A stretch of 64,000 nt of DNA from CAZSLI01 sp964607705 (lineage in GTDB: Bacteria; Actinomycetota; Coriobacteriia; Anaerosomatales; PHET01): the NCBI GenBank assembly GCA_964607705.1, contig CAZSLI010000002.1:124001-188000 (forward strand), read 5' to 3'. A model generated the notes under the pieces. The model was not told the DNA's origin and searched no databases. It saw nothing but the letters and a program-made list of their open reading frames with translations. The stretch's first letter is position 1. The number at the start of each line of letters is the position of its first letter. The translations under genes and the position numbers were made by a program. Positions 35,009 to 43,693 of the stretch are shown piece by piece.

Positions 35009-37369
35009 GGCTCGCCACGCGGGCAACAGACTCGCGACCACGGCGATCCCGACGACGGTGACGAGCCATGCGCCCACGCCCGGCCAGGAGAAGCGGTAGC
35101 TGAGCGGCAGCGACATCGACGTGCCCAGTGCGTCGGTGAGCCACACCGAGAACGGCCACGAGAGCACCGCTCCAAGCGCCCACGCCATGAGCGCGACGAC
35201 CACGCCTTCGGTGATGTAGATCCCGAAGATCGAGCCGTGGCTGGCGCCGATCGAGCGCATGACACCGATCTCGCGCGTGGATTCGAGCACGTTGATCGTC
35301 ATCGTGCCGGTGAGGCCGATGACGCCGACTGCGGCAAGAAGCGACGCCATGATGACCAGGAATGTCACGAGGATGCCCAGTTGGTTCCCGATCGTCTCCT
35401 TCTGCGCGAGCTGGGTCTGTGAACCGGAGAACGGCAGTGACGCTTCGTCGAGTCGCCTCTCGAGCTCCTTGGCGGTGCGGGCCTGAGCGTCTTCGTCGTG
35501 GTCGGAGGACTGCACGAGCAGTCGTGTCACGGCGCCGTTGGCGCGAACCGCCGAATCGAGGGCGTCTCGCTCGACGAAGACGACCGGCCCCATCAGCTGT
35601 CCGGTCGCCACTCCGACGATCGTCCAGTCCTTCTCCTGACCCCGGATGGTGAGTCGGATCGGTTTGCCCACGCCCAGCGATGGCTCGTCCTTGAGGACGT
35701 CGGTGTTGATGACGACGGCGTCTTTGTCGTCGGTGGTCAGCCAACGGCCCTGGACGATCTCAGGTTTGATGAAGCGGCTGTCGCCGGGGATGCCGAGCGC
35801 GTAGAGGTCCTCGTTCTCGCTGCCGTCGGGCCGCTTGAGCGACGCCTGCGCCTCGAGCCAACTCTCTACCGCGACGACGCCCTTGACCTTCTCCGCCTCG
35901 CGCTCGAGCTCCGCGCGCGGCTGCGGGCGCGCGAGGAAGATCTGCGCGTCGTAGTTCCACCAAGCGCCCATGTCGTCGACCGTCAGCAGGATCGAAGATC
36001 GGACCGACAGCACGGCCATGACCACGCCCGACGCGAGGATGAGAGTCGTCAGCGTGAGCGCGAGCCGCCCCTTGCGCAGGAAGGTGTTGCGCAGGCTGAG
36101 AGCGACCGGTCTGGGAAGGCCACGGATGAGGCCGAGGATGCGATCGATGATGCCGTGGCCGAAGCGCGGCACGACGTTGCTCGCGTTGAGCGCGCGCACG
36201 ACCGGCAGGGTGGTGCCCCGGTGGACCGGGAACGACGCTGCGACGATCGGCACGAGCAGTCCCACCGCGACCTCGAGCGCGATCACCCACGCGGGAGGCA
36301 CGTAGCTCGTGACGCGGAAGTTCAGCACACCCGCGGCGTACTCGATGAACATCTTTCCGATGTAGAGACCCGCCGGCACGGCGATGAGCACGGCAAGCGC
36401 GCCGTACGCTGCGACGAGCACCAAGTACATGGCGGCGATCTGCCCGCGTCGCCCGCCCACCGCCTTCATGATCCCCACCTGCCTGACGTGCTGCGTCATG
36501 ATCGCGGACACGGTCGTCACGACAAGGAAGCCAGACAGCGCGAGCGACATCACGCCAAGCGCGAGCAGCAACAGCGATATCGCCTTGAAGATGTCGCCGA
36601 GGAAGTGGCTCCCCGGCTTCGGCACCGTCGTGCGCAGCACCTGGATGCCCGCACTCGCGAGGTCGGTGTCGCGCACGTCGGCCGCGATGCGGCTCGCAGC
36701 CGACCGCGACATCGTCGGGTCGAGCACCAGCAGTAGGTGGTTGAGGTCTTCCGGCTCGCCCAGGAGCGGCAGCGTGTCCATCGACACGAAGCCGATCTCG
36801 GAGCCTTGGAACTGCGCCGGGATGGCGTTGATGTCGTGAGCGAATCCGGCGATGCGCAGCTCGGTGCGGGTGCCGCCGGGCCCCTCGACCGTGAGCGTCT
36901 CGCCCACGCTGAACTTGCCCGTCTGCAACGCGCTCCGCTCGAGGACCACCTCGCCTGCCCTCGGCGGCCAGGATGTGGTCCCTTCGCGAACGAGCTTCTG
37001 CACGCCGCTGCGCTGGAACTCGGGTAGGGCCCACAGGCGCAGCGTCTCCCAGCCGGCCGTCGATTCACCGGTGGCCGGCTTCGTCGTGTAGCGCACTGAC
37101 ACACGTCGTCGGCCCTCGGCCTGCCGTACGTCATCGCGTTCGGTCACCCGGTCGACCACCGACTGGTCGAAGCCGCTGGTGTCGAACTCGGCTGAGGGCG
37201 GCACGCTGGCGGCAAAGTCGACATCGAACTCACGCAGCAGCACCTGCCGGCCACCCATGACCACGGCGACGGCGAAGATGCCCACCGCGATCGAGAGCAC
37301 CACGAGCAGCGTGCGCATCTTGTGGCTCGCGAGGTCGCGCGCGACCTTGTTCCAGCGCGGGGACGGCAT
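34970..37369 (-). CDS. ABC transporter permease (MacB/LolC-type FtsX domains)
   Basis: 799 residues with two FtsX-type permease units: a membrane helix near residues 15-35 (LLVVLSIAVGIFAVAVVMGG), a large extracytoplasmic domain to about 265, three helices, a second MacB-like periplasmic core (about 430-660), and three C-terminal helices ending in LVTVVGIAVVASLLPAWRAS. The DIGVMRSIGAS-like EIGVMRSIGASHGSIFG and QVGIMKAVGGRRGQI motifs are typical. It pairs with the ATPase 9 bases upstream as a probable lipid, peptide or drug exporter. Confidence 0.9.
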   Translation of the reverse strand: MPSPRWNKVARDLASHKMRTLLVVLSIAVGIFAVAVVMGGRQVLLREFDVDFAASVPPSAEFDTSGFDQSVVDRVTERDDVRQAEGRRRVSVRYTTKPATGESTAGWETLRLWALPEFQRSGVQKLVREGTTSWPPRAGEVVLERSALQTGKFSVGETLTVEGPGGTRTELRIAGFAHDINAIPAQFQGSEIGFVSMDTLPLLGEPEDLNHLLLVLDPTMSRSAASRIAADVRDTDLASAGIQVLRTTVPKPGSHFLGDIFKAISLLLLALGVMSLALSGFLVVTTVSAIMTQHVRQVGIMKAVGGRRGQIAAMYLVLVAAYGALAVLIAVPAGLYIGKMFIEYAAGVLNFRVTSYVPPAWVIALEVAVGLLVPIVAASFPVHRGTTLPVVRALNASNVVPRFGHGIIDRILGLIRGLPRPVALSLRNTFLRKGRLALTLTTLILASGVVMAVLSVRSSILLTVDDMGAWWNYDAQIFLARPQPRAELEREAEKVKGVVAVESWLEAQASLKRPDGSENEDLYALGIPGDSRFIKPEIVQGRWLTTDDKDAVVINTDVLKDEPSLGVGKPIRLTIRGQEKDWTIVGVATGQLMGPVVFVERDALDSAVRANGAVTRLLVQSSDHDEDAQARTAKELERRLDEASLPFSGSQTQLAQKETIGNQLGILVTFLVIMASLLAAVGVIGLTGTMTINVLESTREIGVMRSIGASHGSIFGIYITEGVVVALMAWALGAVLSWPFSVWLTDALGTSMSLPLSYRFSWPGVGAWLVTVVGIAVVASLLPAWRASQVSIRDAISYE

Positions 37370-37378
37370 CGGCCTCCC

Positions 37379-38167
37379 CTACCGCTCCGCGTCGCTGCCT
37401 GCCGAGGAACCCGGGTCTTGCCTGGGGCCGGGTCCGCGGTCGCCCGCGGCCTCCTCGGCGAGTTCGCGCTCGAGCCAGACGCGGCGATCCTCGACGATCT
37501 CGCCGTCGGCCACGTGAAGCGCGCGGGTGACCCGGTTCGCGAGGTCGTTGTCGTGCGTGACCATCACGATCGTCTTGCCGCGCGAGACAAGCTCCTCGAA
37601 CAGGGCGAAGACCGCGTCCGCCGTCTTGGAGTCGAGGTTTCCCGTGGGCTCATCGGCGGCGATGATCGGCGGGTCGTTGGCGAGCGCTCGCGCGACCGCC
37701 ACCCGCTGCTGCTGACCGCCCGACAGTGCAGCGGGCAGCTTGTGTGCCTGATCGGCCATCTCGACCTGCTCGAGCAGGTCCATCGCGATGGCGGGGCGCT
37801 CGTCGGGCCGGTGGACGTTGCAGAAGTCCATCGGCAGCATGATGTTCTCGGCGACCGTCAAGGTTGGAAGAAGCTGGAAGAACTGGAACACGACGCCGAT
37901 CGTCTTGCCGCGCCAGATGGCGAGCTGGTTCTCGCTCAACTCGTGGACCGGTGCGCCGTTTACCTGGACCAGTCCCGAGGTGGGCCGGTCGATACCCGTG
38001 ATCATGTTGATCAGCGTCGTCTTGCCCGACCCCGATTTGCCGATGAGTCCCACGAATTCGCCAGGCGCGACATCCAGGTTGACGCCCCGAAGCGCCGTGA
38101 ACGGCACCTCGCCGGTGTCGTAGGTCTTGACGACACCATCTAGGTGGATGAGCGGGAGACCTGTCAT
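37379..38167 (-). CDS. ABC transporter ATPase (LolD/MacB type)
   Basis: 262 residues from ATG 38167 (MTGLPLIHLDGVVKTYDTG). Walker A GKSGSGKTTLIN near residue 45, Q-loop VFQFFQLLPTL, signature LSGGQQQRVAVARAL, Walker B IIAADEPTGNLD and the H-loop MVTHDNDLA are all intact. The C-terminus carries an extra acidic/Gly tail. ATG overlaps the rsgA stop (ATGA) and the permease gene follows after 9 bases. Confidence 0.95.
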   Translation of the reverse strand: MTGLPLIHLDGVVKTYDTGEVPFTALRGVNLDVAPGEFVGLIGKSGSGKTTLINMITGIDRPTSGLVQVNGAPVHELSENQLAIWRGKTIGVVFQFFQLLPTLTVAENIMLPMDFCNVHRPDERPAIAMDLLEQVEMADQAHKLPAALSGGQQQRVAVARALANDPPIIAADEPTGNLDSKTADAVFALFEELVSRGKTIVMVTHDNDLANRVTRALHVADGEIVEDRRVWLERELAEEAAGDRGPGPRQDPGSSAGSDAER

Positions 38168-39270
38168 CGGCGACCCTTCGGTTCCTCTTTGTAGTAGCGC
38201 TTGACGGCCTTGCTGATCTCCTTCTCTTTCCATGCCTTCTCGTCCTGCTTGCGGGCGAGGTCGACAAGTTCGGAGGTCAGTCGCAGATAGCTCTCAAGCC
38301 GGCGTGCGGGCAACTCGCCGGAGGCGACTGCGGCCGCGACCGCACACCCCGGCTCACCCGTGTGCGAGCAGTCGCGGAAGCGGCAGTGTGCGGCGAGCTC
38401 CTCGATGTCCGGGAAAGCCGCGCCGATGCCGTCCTCGGCATCCCAGAGCGCGACTGCGCGCATGCCCGGCGTGTCGATGATGACACCGCCGCCCGGAACC
38501 TGGACGATCTCGCGCGCCACGGTCGTGTGGCGACCCTTGTCGTCGCCCACCCGCACGCTGGCGGTAGCCAGACGCTCGTCGCCGAGAAGCCGGTTGAGCA
38601 GCGTCGACTTGCCGACCCCTGAGCCGCCGAGGATCGCCGCTGTGACGCCGACGGGCACGTGAGCGGCGACCTCCGAGACCCCGTCGCCGGTCACGGCGCT
38701 CTCGACGACGACGTCGACCCCGTACGCGATCTCCTCGGCGATGGTGCGCTGCTGCTCGAGGTCCTCGGCGAGGTCGGCCTTGGTGAGGAGGACGACCGGA
38801 GTCGCACCGCTCTCCCAGGCCAATACGAGTTCGCGCTCGAGGCGCCGCAGGTTCACGCCACCGCCCGACAGGGACTGCGCCACGAAGACGACGTCCACGT
38901 TCGCGATGATGACCTGCTCGCCGGTCTGCTCGCCGGGATCTTTGCGCGAGAACGCGCTCTTGCGCGGCAGGATCTCGACGATGATCGGCATGTCGTGACC
39001 CTCGGGCCGTGCGAGCACGACCCAGTCGCCAACGACCGCTCGGCGCTCGGCGGCGTCAGCGGTCTTCACCAGATGAGTGGCCGGCTCGGCGCGCTCGGTG
39101 CCATGGTCGCTCGTCACGAGTGGCAGGCCGCGGTCGACGCGCACGACGCGCGCCAGCTCTTGCCCGGCCTCAGACGCCGACGCGAACAGCGCTCGCTCGC
39201 GATCGGTCAGACCGAGGTCGACCAGGGTGGGTCCGCCTGTATCAGACGTGGTAGGCACGGGCCTTAGCAT
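38164..39270 (-). CDS. rsgA: Ribosome small-subunit GTPase A
   Basis: About 368 residues; circularly permuted GTPase that checks 30S subunit maturation. An OB-fold (RAVVGDWVVLARPEG) is followed by permuted G motifs: LLTKADLAEDL (G4), then GGSGVGKSTLLNRLLG (G1, near residue 217), DKGRHTTVA and DTPGMRAVAL (G3). The C-terminal zinc site is CRFRDCSHTGEPGC. Start uncertain: ATG 39270 with GGAG upstream, or 39306. Confidence 0.95.
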   Translation of the reverse strand: MLRPVPTTSDTGGPTLVDLGLTDRERALFASASEAGQELARVVRVDRGLPLVTSDHGTERAEPATHLVKTADAAERRAVVGDWVVLARPEGHDMPIIVEILPRKSAFSRKDPGEQTGEQVIIANVDVVFVAQSLSGGGVNLRRLERELVLAWESGATPVVLLTKADLAEDLEQQRTIAEEIAYGVDVVVESAVTGDGVSEVAAHVPVGVTAAILGGSGVGKSTLLNRLLGDERLATASVRVGDDKGRHTTVAREIVQVPGGGVIIDTPGMRAVALWDAEDGIGAAFPDIEELAAHCRFRDCSHTGEPGCAVAAAVASGELPARRLESYLRLTSELVDLARKQDEKAWKEKEISKAVKRYYKEEPKGRR

Positions 39271-39376
39271 ACCCGAGCGCTCCGTCCGCATGCCGCCGGC
39301 ACCCACAGCCAGGGCGGCAGCGGAGGGAGCCCCGCCCGTGAAGCGGGCTCGCCCTGAGTCGCATCGGCCGCTCGCG

Positions 39377-40000
39377 CTAGCTTCGCGGCGTCACGACCGC
39401 CACGGCGGTGTCCGCAAGCAGGTTGGGCCAGAGGTTGACGCGACGGATCTCGGCCCGGTGCCAACCGCCCGTGAGCAACGGGATTTCCCGCTCGATCTCC
39501 CCGCCGTTGGCCGCCACGAAGTCTCGGAAGTCCTTGATCGTGGTGTGGTGGATGTTCGGCGTGTCGTACCAGCTGTACGGGATGGAGCGTGAAACCGGCA
39601 TGCGGCCGCGGGACGCGAGGTAGCCACGCACGCGCCAGTGGCCGAAGTTGGGAAACGACACGATCGCGCGGTCGCCCACGCGCAGCATCTCGCGCAGAAC
39701 GAAGGCCGGCTTACGCACGACTTGAAGCGTCTGCGAGAGCACCACGAGATCGAAACTGTGGTCGCGGTAGCCGGACAGGCCCTCGTCGAGGTCGGCCTGG
39801 ACCACCGAGAGGCCCTGGGATATGGCGGCCGCGATGTCGGAGGCGTCCAGCTCGATCCCTCTGACGGTGCAGCCTCGCTCGTCGCGCAGGTGCGCGAGCA
39901 GCGAACCGTCGCCGCAGCCCAGGTCAAGCACGCGGCTTCCCGCCGGGACGAGCTCGGTGATGAGGCGCAGGTCGGCGCGGAGCAGATCTGCCGGGCTCAT
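39377..40000 (-). CDS. metW: Methionine biosynthesis protein MetW
   Basis: 207 residues, a small SAM-methyltransferase-fold protein (SRVLDLGCGDGSLLAHL, VRGIELDASDIAAAISQGLS, VVQADLDEGL, FDLVVLSQTLQVV, RAIVSFPNFGHW). These are the characteristic MetW stretches. Known to pair with MetX to make the homoserine acyltransferase work in several bacteria. Its ATG overlaps the metX stop, giving the operon metY-metX-metW. Confidence 0.96.
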   Translation of the reverse strand: MSPADLLRADLRLITELVPAGSRVLDLGCGDGSLLAHLRDERGCTVRGIELDASDIAAAISQGLSVVQADLDEGLSGYRDHSFDLVVLSQTLQVVRKPAFVLREMLRVGDRAIVSFPNFGHWRVRGYLASRGRMPVSRSIPYSWYDTPNIHHTTIKDFRDFVAANGGEIEREIPLLTGGWHRAEIRRVNLWPNLLADTAVAVVTPRS

Positions 40001-41304
40001 CGGCGCTCACCTCCCAGCGCCACGGCCGCGTCCGCCGCGGCGATCTTCTCGGCGGCTCGGCGGTCCTCGGCGGCACGCTGCAGGAACGGCACGATCAGCG
40101 CGTACTGGGCCTCGGGCTCGAGCAGGAAGGCGTCGTGGCCGTAAGGGGATGGCACCTCCACGAAGCTCACTTCGGCGTCGACCGCACGCAGGGCGTCGAC
40201 GAGCTCCACCGACTCGCGCGTCGGGAACAGCCAGTCGCTCGAAAACGACAGCACGAGGAAGCGCACCGGCGTGCCCTTGAGCGCCTCGGCGAGCGAAGCC
40301 GACTCCCCGCACAGGTCGAAGTAGTCCATGGCCTTCGTCATGTAGAGGTAGGTGTTCGCGTCAAAGCGCTCAGTGAAGCGCTTGCCCTGGTAAGCGAGGT
40401 AGCTCTCGACCTCGAACTCCGTCACGAAGTCGAACGCCAGCTCGTCGCGACCGCGCAGACGCCGCCCGAACTTGTCACGCATCGACTCGTCCGACAGGTA
40501 CGTTATGTGGCCGATCATCCGCGCGACCGCAAGCCCGTGCCGCGGCACGCCGTGATCGTAGTAGTCGCCGAACTTGAACGCCGCGTCGCCGAGGATGGCC
40601 GTGCGGCCGACCTCGTTGAACGCGATCGCCTGTGCAGCGAGCCGCCAGGTGGTCGCGATCGCGAGGCAGGTGTCCACTCGCTCCGGGTAGCGCTTCGCGA
40701 GTGAGAGCGCCTGCATGCCGCCCATCGACCCGCCGACGACTGCGAGCAACCGATCGACGCCGAGCTCGTCGAGCAGCCGGACCTGAACGTCGACCATGTC
40801 CTCGACGGTCACGACGGGGAAGTTGAGGCCGTACTCCTTGCCGGTCGCGGGATCGATGCTGCTGGGTCCCGTGGTGCCTGAACACCCGCCGAGGACGTTC
40901 GCGCAGATCACGAAGTAGCGGCGCGTGTCGAACGCCTTGCCGGGGCCCACGAACGGGTCCCACCAGCCGGGGCGCACGGCGTCGGCCGGCGCTGCATCGG
41001 GATCGCCGGTGGCGGTGTCGCCGGGCGACCAGTCAGCTCCGTCCTCGGGGCGCCAGCCGGATGCGCGGGCGTCGGACTCGCGCCAGCCACCAACGTGCGC
41101 GTCACCCGACAGCGCGTGGCAGAGCAGGATCGCGTTATCGCGCTCGGGAGTCAGCTCGCCGATCGTCTCGTACGTCACGGTCACGTGAGGCAGAACACGC
41201 CCAGACGCGAGGCGCACATCGGTCAGCTCAAGCGTGTGCGCGGGGACGACGCCGGCACTGCCGACGTCGTCCCACGGACAGTGACCTTTGGTCTGATTGG
41301 ACAT
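39997..41304 (-). CDS. metX: Homoserine O-acyltransferase MetX
   Basis: 435 residues, an alpha/beta-hydrolase acylating homoserine. LELTDVRLASGRVLPHVTVTYET, LLCHALSGDAHVGG, the oxyanion FVICANVLGGCSGTTGP, the nucleophile GGSMGGMQALSLA, and the charge-relay SSDWLFPTRES and PSPYGHDAFLLE are all present. There is an insert of about 30 residues (ASGWRPEDGADWSPGDTATG region) compared with compact members. Located 2 bases after metY. Confidence 0.96.
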   Translation of the reverse strand: MSNQTKGHCPWDDVGSAGVVPAHTLELTDVRLASGRVLPHVTVTYETIGELTPERDNAILLCHALSGDAHVGGWRESDARASGWRPEDGADWSPGDTATGDPDAAPADAVRPGWWDPFVGPGKAFDTRRYFVICANVLGGCSGTTGPSSIDPATGKEYGLNFPVVTVEDMVDVQVRLLDELGVDRLLAVVGGSMGGMQALSLAKRYPERVDTCLAIATTWRLAAQAIAFNEVGRTAILGDAAFKFGDYYDHGVPRHGLAVARMIGHITYLSDESMRDKFGRRLRGRDELAFDFVTEFEVESYLAYQGKRFTERFDANTYLYMTKAMDYFDLCGESASLAEALKGTPVRFLVLSFSSDWLFPTRESVELVDALRAVDAEVSFVEVPSPYGHDAFLLEPEAQYALIVPFLQRAAEDRRAAEKIAAADAAVALGGERR

Positions 41305-41306
41305 CC

Positions 41307-42608
41307 CTAGGCCTGCTCTAGTGCCTGTTCGAGGTCAGCGATGATGTCCTCGATGTTCTCGATACCGATGCTCAAGCGGACGAAGTCCTCGCTGATGCCG
41401 GCACGTACGAGCTCGTCGGCGGAAAGCTGGCTGTGGGTCGTCGAAGCCGGGTGGATGATCAACGACTTGGCGTCGCCCACATTGGCAAGATGACTGAAGA
41501 GCTCCACGCTGTTTATGAGCTTCACGCCCGCATCACGCCCGCCCTTCACGCCGAAGACCACCACGCCGCCGTAACCGTTTTCGAGGTACTTGTCGGCATT
41601 GGCCTTGGTGGGGTGCGAGTCGAGGCCCGGGTACGCGACCCACTCGACCTTGGGGTGCGCCTCCAGGTACTGCGCGACGGCGAGCGCGTTATCGCTGTGA
41701 CGCTGAACGCGAAGCGACAGTGTCTCCACGCCGAGAAGGAACTGCTGAGCGTTGAACGGCGAGAGCGAGCTGCCCAGGTCGCGCAGCAGGTTGACGCGCG
41801 CCCGGATACCGAACGCGACGTTGCCCAAGCCGGGGAAGTCGCCGAAGACGTCCCAGAACTTGAGGCCGTGGTAGCTCTCATCCGGCTCGGTGAAGAACGG
41901 ATGGCGCCCACCGCCCCAGTCGAAGTTGCCGCCGTCGACGATGATGCCACCGATGGAGGTGCCGTGGCCGCCGAGCCACTTCGTGAGCGACTCGATGACG
42001 ACCGCTGCGCCGTGCTCGATCGGGCGAGACAGGTACGGCGTCGCGAAGGTGTTGTCGACGAAGAGCGGGATGTTGAAGCTGCGGCCCAGCTCGGCGAGCG
42101 CACCGAGGTCGGGCACGTCGAGGCGCGGGTTGCCGATCGTCTCGACGAACCAGGCCTTGGTGGTCTCGTCGCTCGCGGTCGCGAAGCCCTCGGTGTCCGT
42201 GGTCTCGACGAAGCGGACCTCGATCCCCAGGCGGCGGAAGGTGTGCAGGAAGATATTCCACGTACCGCCGTAGAGCGAGGTCGAGGCAACGATCGAGTCG
42301 CCGGCGCCGGCGACGTTGAGGAGCGCGAGCACCTCAGCGGCGTGGCCGGAGCTCACCGCGAGCGCGGCGCTGCCGCCCTCGAGCCCGGCGATGCGCTGCT
42401 CGAGCACGTCATTGGTCGGATTCATGATGCGCGAGTAGATGTTGCCGAAGGCGCGCAGGCCGAAGAGATCGGCGGCGTGGTCGGTGTCCTTGAAGTTGTA
42501 GGCCACCGTCTGATAGATCGGGACGGCGCGCGAGCCGGTGGTGGGATCTGCCGAGGCGCCGCCGTGGACGGCGAGGGTGTCGAAACGAGGCGTGGTCTGG
42601 TCGCTCAT
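41307..42608 (-). CDS. metY: O-acetylhomoserine aminocarboxypropyltransferase MetY
   Basis: 433 residues from ATG 42608 (MSDQTTPRFDTLAVHGG); forms homocysteine by direct sulfhydrylation. Motifs: AVPIYQTVAYNF, FGNIYSRIMNPTNDVLEQR, ALAVSSGHAAE, VETIGNPRLDVPDL, and VIESLTKWLGGHGTSIGG with the PLP Lys, then QQFLLGVETLSLRVQRH. First structural gene of the metYXW operon and directly downstream of a Met-rich leader peptide. The longer in-frame extension upstream of 42608 overlaps that leader and is not conserved. Confidence 0.96.
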   Translation of the reverse strand: MSDQTTPRFDTLAVHGGASADPTTGSRAVPIYQTVAYNFKDTDHAADLFGLRAFGNIYSRIMNPTNDVLEQRIAGLEGGSAALAVSSGHAAEVLALLNVAGAGDSIVASTSLYGGTWNIFLHTFRRLGIEVRFVETTDTEGFATASDETTKAWFVETIGNPRLDVPDLGALAELGRSFNIPLFVDNTFATPYLSRPIEHGAAVVIESLTKWLGGHGTSIGGIIVDGGNFDWGGGRHPFFTEPDESYHGLKFWDVFGDFPGLGNVAFGIRARVNLLRDLGSSLSPFNAQQFLLGVETLSLRVQRHSDNALAVAQYLEAHPKVEWVAYPGLDSHPTKANADKYLENGYGGVVVFGVKGGRDAGVKLINSVELFSHLANVGDAKSLIIHPASTTHSQLSADELVRAGISEDFVRLSIGIENIEDIIADLEQALEQA

Positions 42609-42653
42609 GGTGTTCTCACTTTCCGGTTCAGTGTGATGTGGAAGAGATACCCA

Positions 42654-42714
42654 ACCGCTTAGCGGTCTGCCGAGGGCCGCCCGAGCCCGGCGCATGCGCC
42701 GATAGACCCGGGCT
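42654..42714 (-). promoter_or_regulatory. Candidate attenuator hairpins of the met leader
   Basis: On the minus strand AGCCCGG (42714-42708) pairs perfectly with CCGGGCT (42690-42684). The enclosed palindrome CGGCGCATGCGCCG (42701-42688) shares three bases with that outer arm, so the two cannot fully form together. A third hairpin, ACCGC-TAA-GCGGT (42666-42654), carries the leader stop codon in its loop. No long U-tract follows, so control could be of termination (Rho-linked) or of metY translation. Confidence 0.55.
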
Positions 42715-42763
42715 GGGTCATCATCATGTCCATCATCATCACGAACGCGGTGCGAGAAACCAT
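42659..42763 (-). CDS. Methionine-rich leader peptide of the metYXW operon
   Basis: A 34-codon open frame on the minus strand, ATG 42763 to TAA 42661-42659. The peptide is MVSRTAFVMMMDMMMTQ followed by PGSIGACAGLGRPSADR: 7 Met in 34, six of them in codons 9-15. A strong AGGAGG lies 15 bases before the ATG, which is long, so initiation may be weak. It starts about 60 bases after the inferred transcription start and ends 50 bases before metY. Its Met codons precede overlapping hairpins and its stop lies inside another, the layout of a ribosome-mediated attenuator that senses Met-tRNA. Inference from arrangement. Confidence 0.75.
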   Translation of the reverse strand: MVSRTAFVMMMDMMMTQPGSIGACAGLGRPSADR

Positions 42764-42830
42764 GATCGCCTGATCACACCTCCTTCTCGGCAAGTCGAAG
42801 CGGGCCGTCATGGCCCCCAGAGTTCCGCAT

Positions 42831-42860
42831 ACTGTAGAAGGGGTATCCCTTCATCGTCAA
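42831..42860 (-). promoter_or_regulatory. metYXW promoter with palindrome in the spacer
   Basis: On the minus strand TTGACG (42860-42855), an 18-base spacer, then TACAGT (42836-42831). The spacer contains the perfect inverted repeat GAAGGG-GTAT-CCCTTC (42837-42852), filling nearly all of it, as repressor operators often do. The -35/-10 fit is strong; the operator function is inference. Confidence 0.7.
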
Positions 42861-42959
42861 CCCGTGAAACCGCACCGGGGCGGCAGGAGATGTCGTTTCG
42901 GACGCGAACGGCAGACTGAAGGCCTTCGTCGAAGCTGCAATCAGGGAGAGGATCTACTC

Positions 42960-43544
42960 ATGAAGAAGGCGCTGGGTCCCGTCGAGCGACTCTTCCCGAT
43001 GCCGTGCCCGCTCGTGGTGGGCGGCACCATGGAGAAGGCCGACACGCTCGCCGTGGCATGGATCAACATCGTGAGCTCGACGCCCCCCACCATCGCCATG
43101 GGTCTGCGCGAGTCTCGCAACACGCTCGAACTCATCCACGCCACCGGCACGTTCACCGTCAATATCCCTTCCGCCTCACTCGCCGCCGAAGTCGACTACT
43201 GCGGCACGGCGACCGGGCGCAAGGTGGACAAGTTCGCGGTCACCGGCCTCACCCTGCGCCCCTCTTCGCTGATCGAGACTCCGATCATCGAGCAGTGCCC
43301 GTTCAACCTCGAATGCCGCGTCACTCAGGAAGTCGAAGTCGGCTCCTACCGAGTGGTCTTCGGCGAGATCGTCGAGGCACATGCGGACACGGCTGTGCTG
43401 ACGGACCCCGACGGCGACCAGGTCGATCTCGGCAAGCTCGATCCTCTCGTCTACATCGCCGGAGTCCGGGAGTACCGGCGCCTCGGCGAGAAGGTCGCCG
43501 ACGCGTTCTCGGTGGGCCGCTCCTTCGACCGGCTCGCCGAGTAG
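42960..43544 (+). CDS. Flavin reductase-like (FMN-binding split-barrel) protein
   Basis: 194 residues beginning MKKALGPVERLFPMPCPLVV behind a GGGAGAGG site. A flavin-reductase-like split barrel: NTMAVAWINIVSSTPPT-type segment (TLAVAWINIVSSTPPTIAMG), NTLELIHATGTFTVNIPS, and the C-terminal DPLVYIAGVREYRRLG. This group includes flavoredoxin-type proteins of anaerobes that move electrons from NAD(P)H or ferredoxin through FMN. It is divergent from the metYXW operon. Confidence 0.9.
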   Translation: MKKALGPVERLFPMPCPLVVGGTMEKADTLAVAWINIVSSTPPTIAMGLRESRNTLELIHATGTFTVNIPSASLAAEVDYCGTATGRKVDKFAVTGLTLRPSSLIETPIIEQCPFNLECRVTQEVEVGSYRVVFGEIVEAHADTAVLTDPDGDQVDLGKLDPLVYIAGVREYRRLGEKVADAFSVGRSFDRLAE

Positions 43545-43619
43545 CAGCGCCCGCAGCGCACGGCGTGCGGCAGCCGGCGGTCGGCGTTCTGCGACAATCC
43601 TGACAATTCTGGTCGTCTT

Positions 43620-43633
43620 TTGACTTGGGTCAA
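43620..43633 (+). promoter_or_regulatory. CRP/FNR-family-type operator TTGAC-N4-GTCAA
   Basis: Perfect palindrome TTGAC-TTGG-GTCAA. Its centre (43626.5) lies about 41 bases before a plausible start near 43668, with TATCCC at 43657-43662 as -10, i.e. class II activator geometry. The same half-sites are used by FNR/HcpR/Dnr-type regulators. It precedes the hemerythrin/PAS gene by 60 bases. Confidence 0.65.
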
Positions 43634-43693
43634 TCATCCTGCCGGCCCATTACGGGTATCCCTAAAGCATCAACCGATTCCGGGAGGGCCCTG

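Noticed and set aside
42609..42960. SAM riboswitch upstream of metY
   Set aside because: No SAM-I, SAM-II or SAM-IV conserved core could be traced on the minus strand; the Met-rich frame and hairpins explain the region better.
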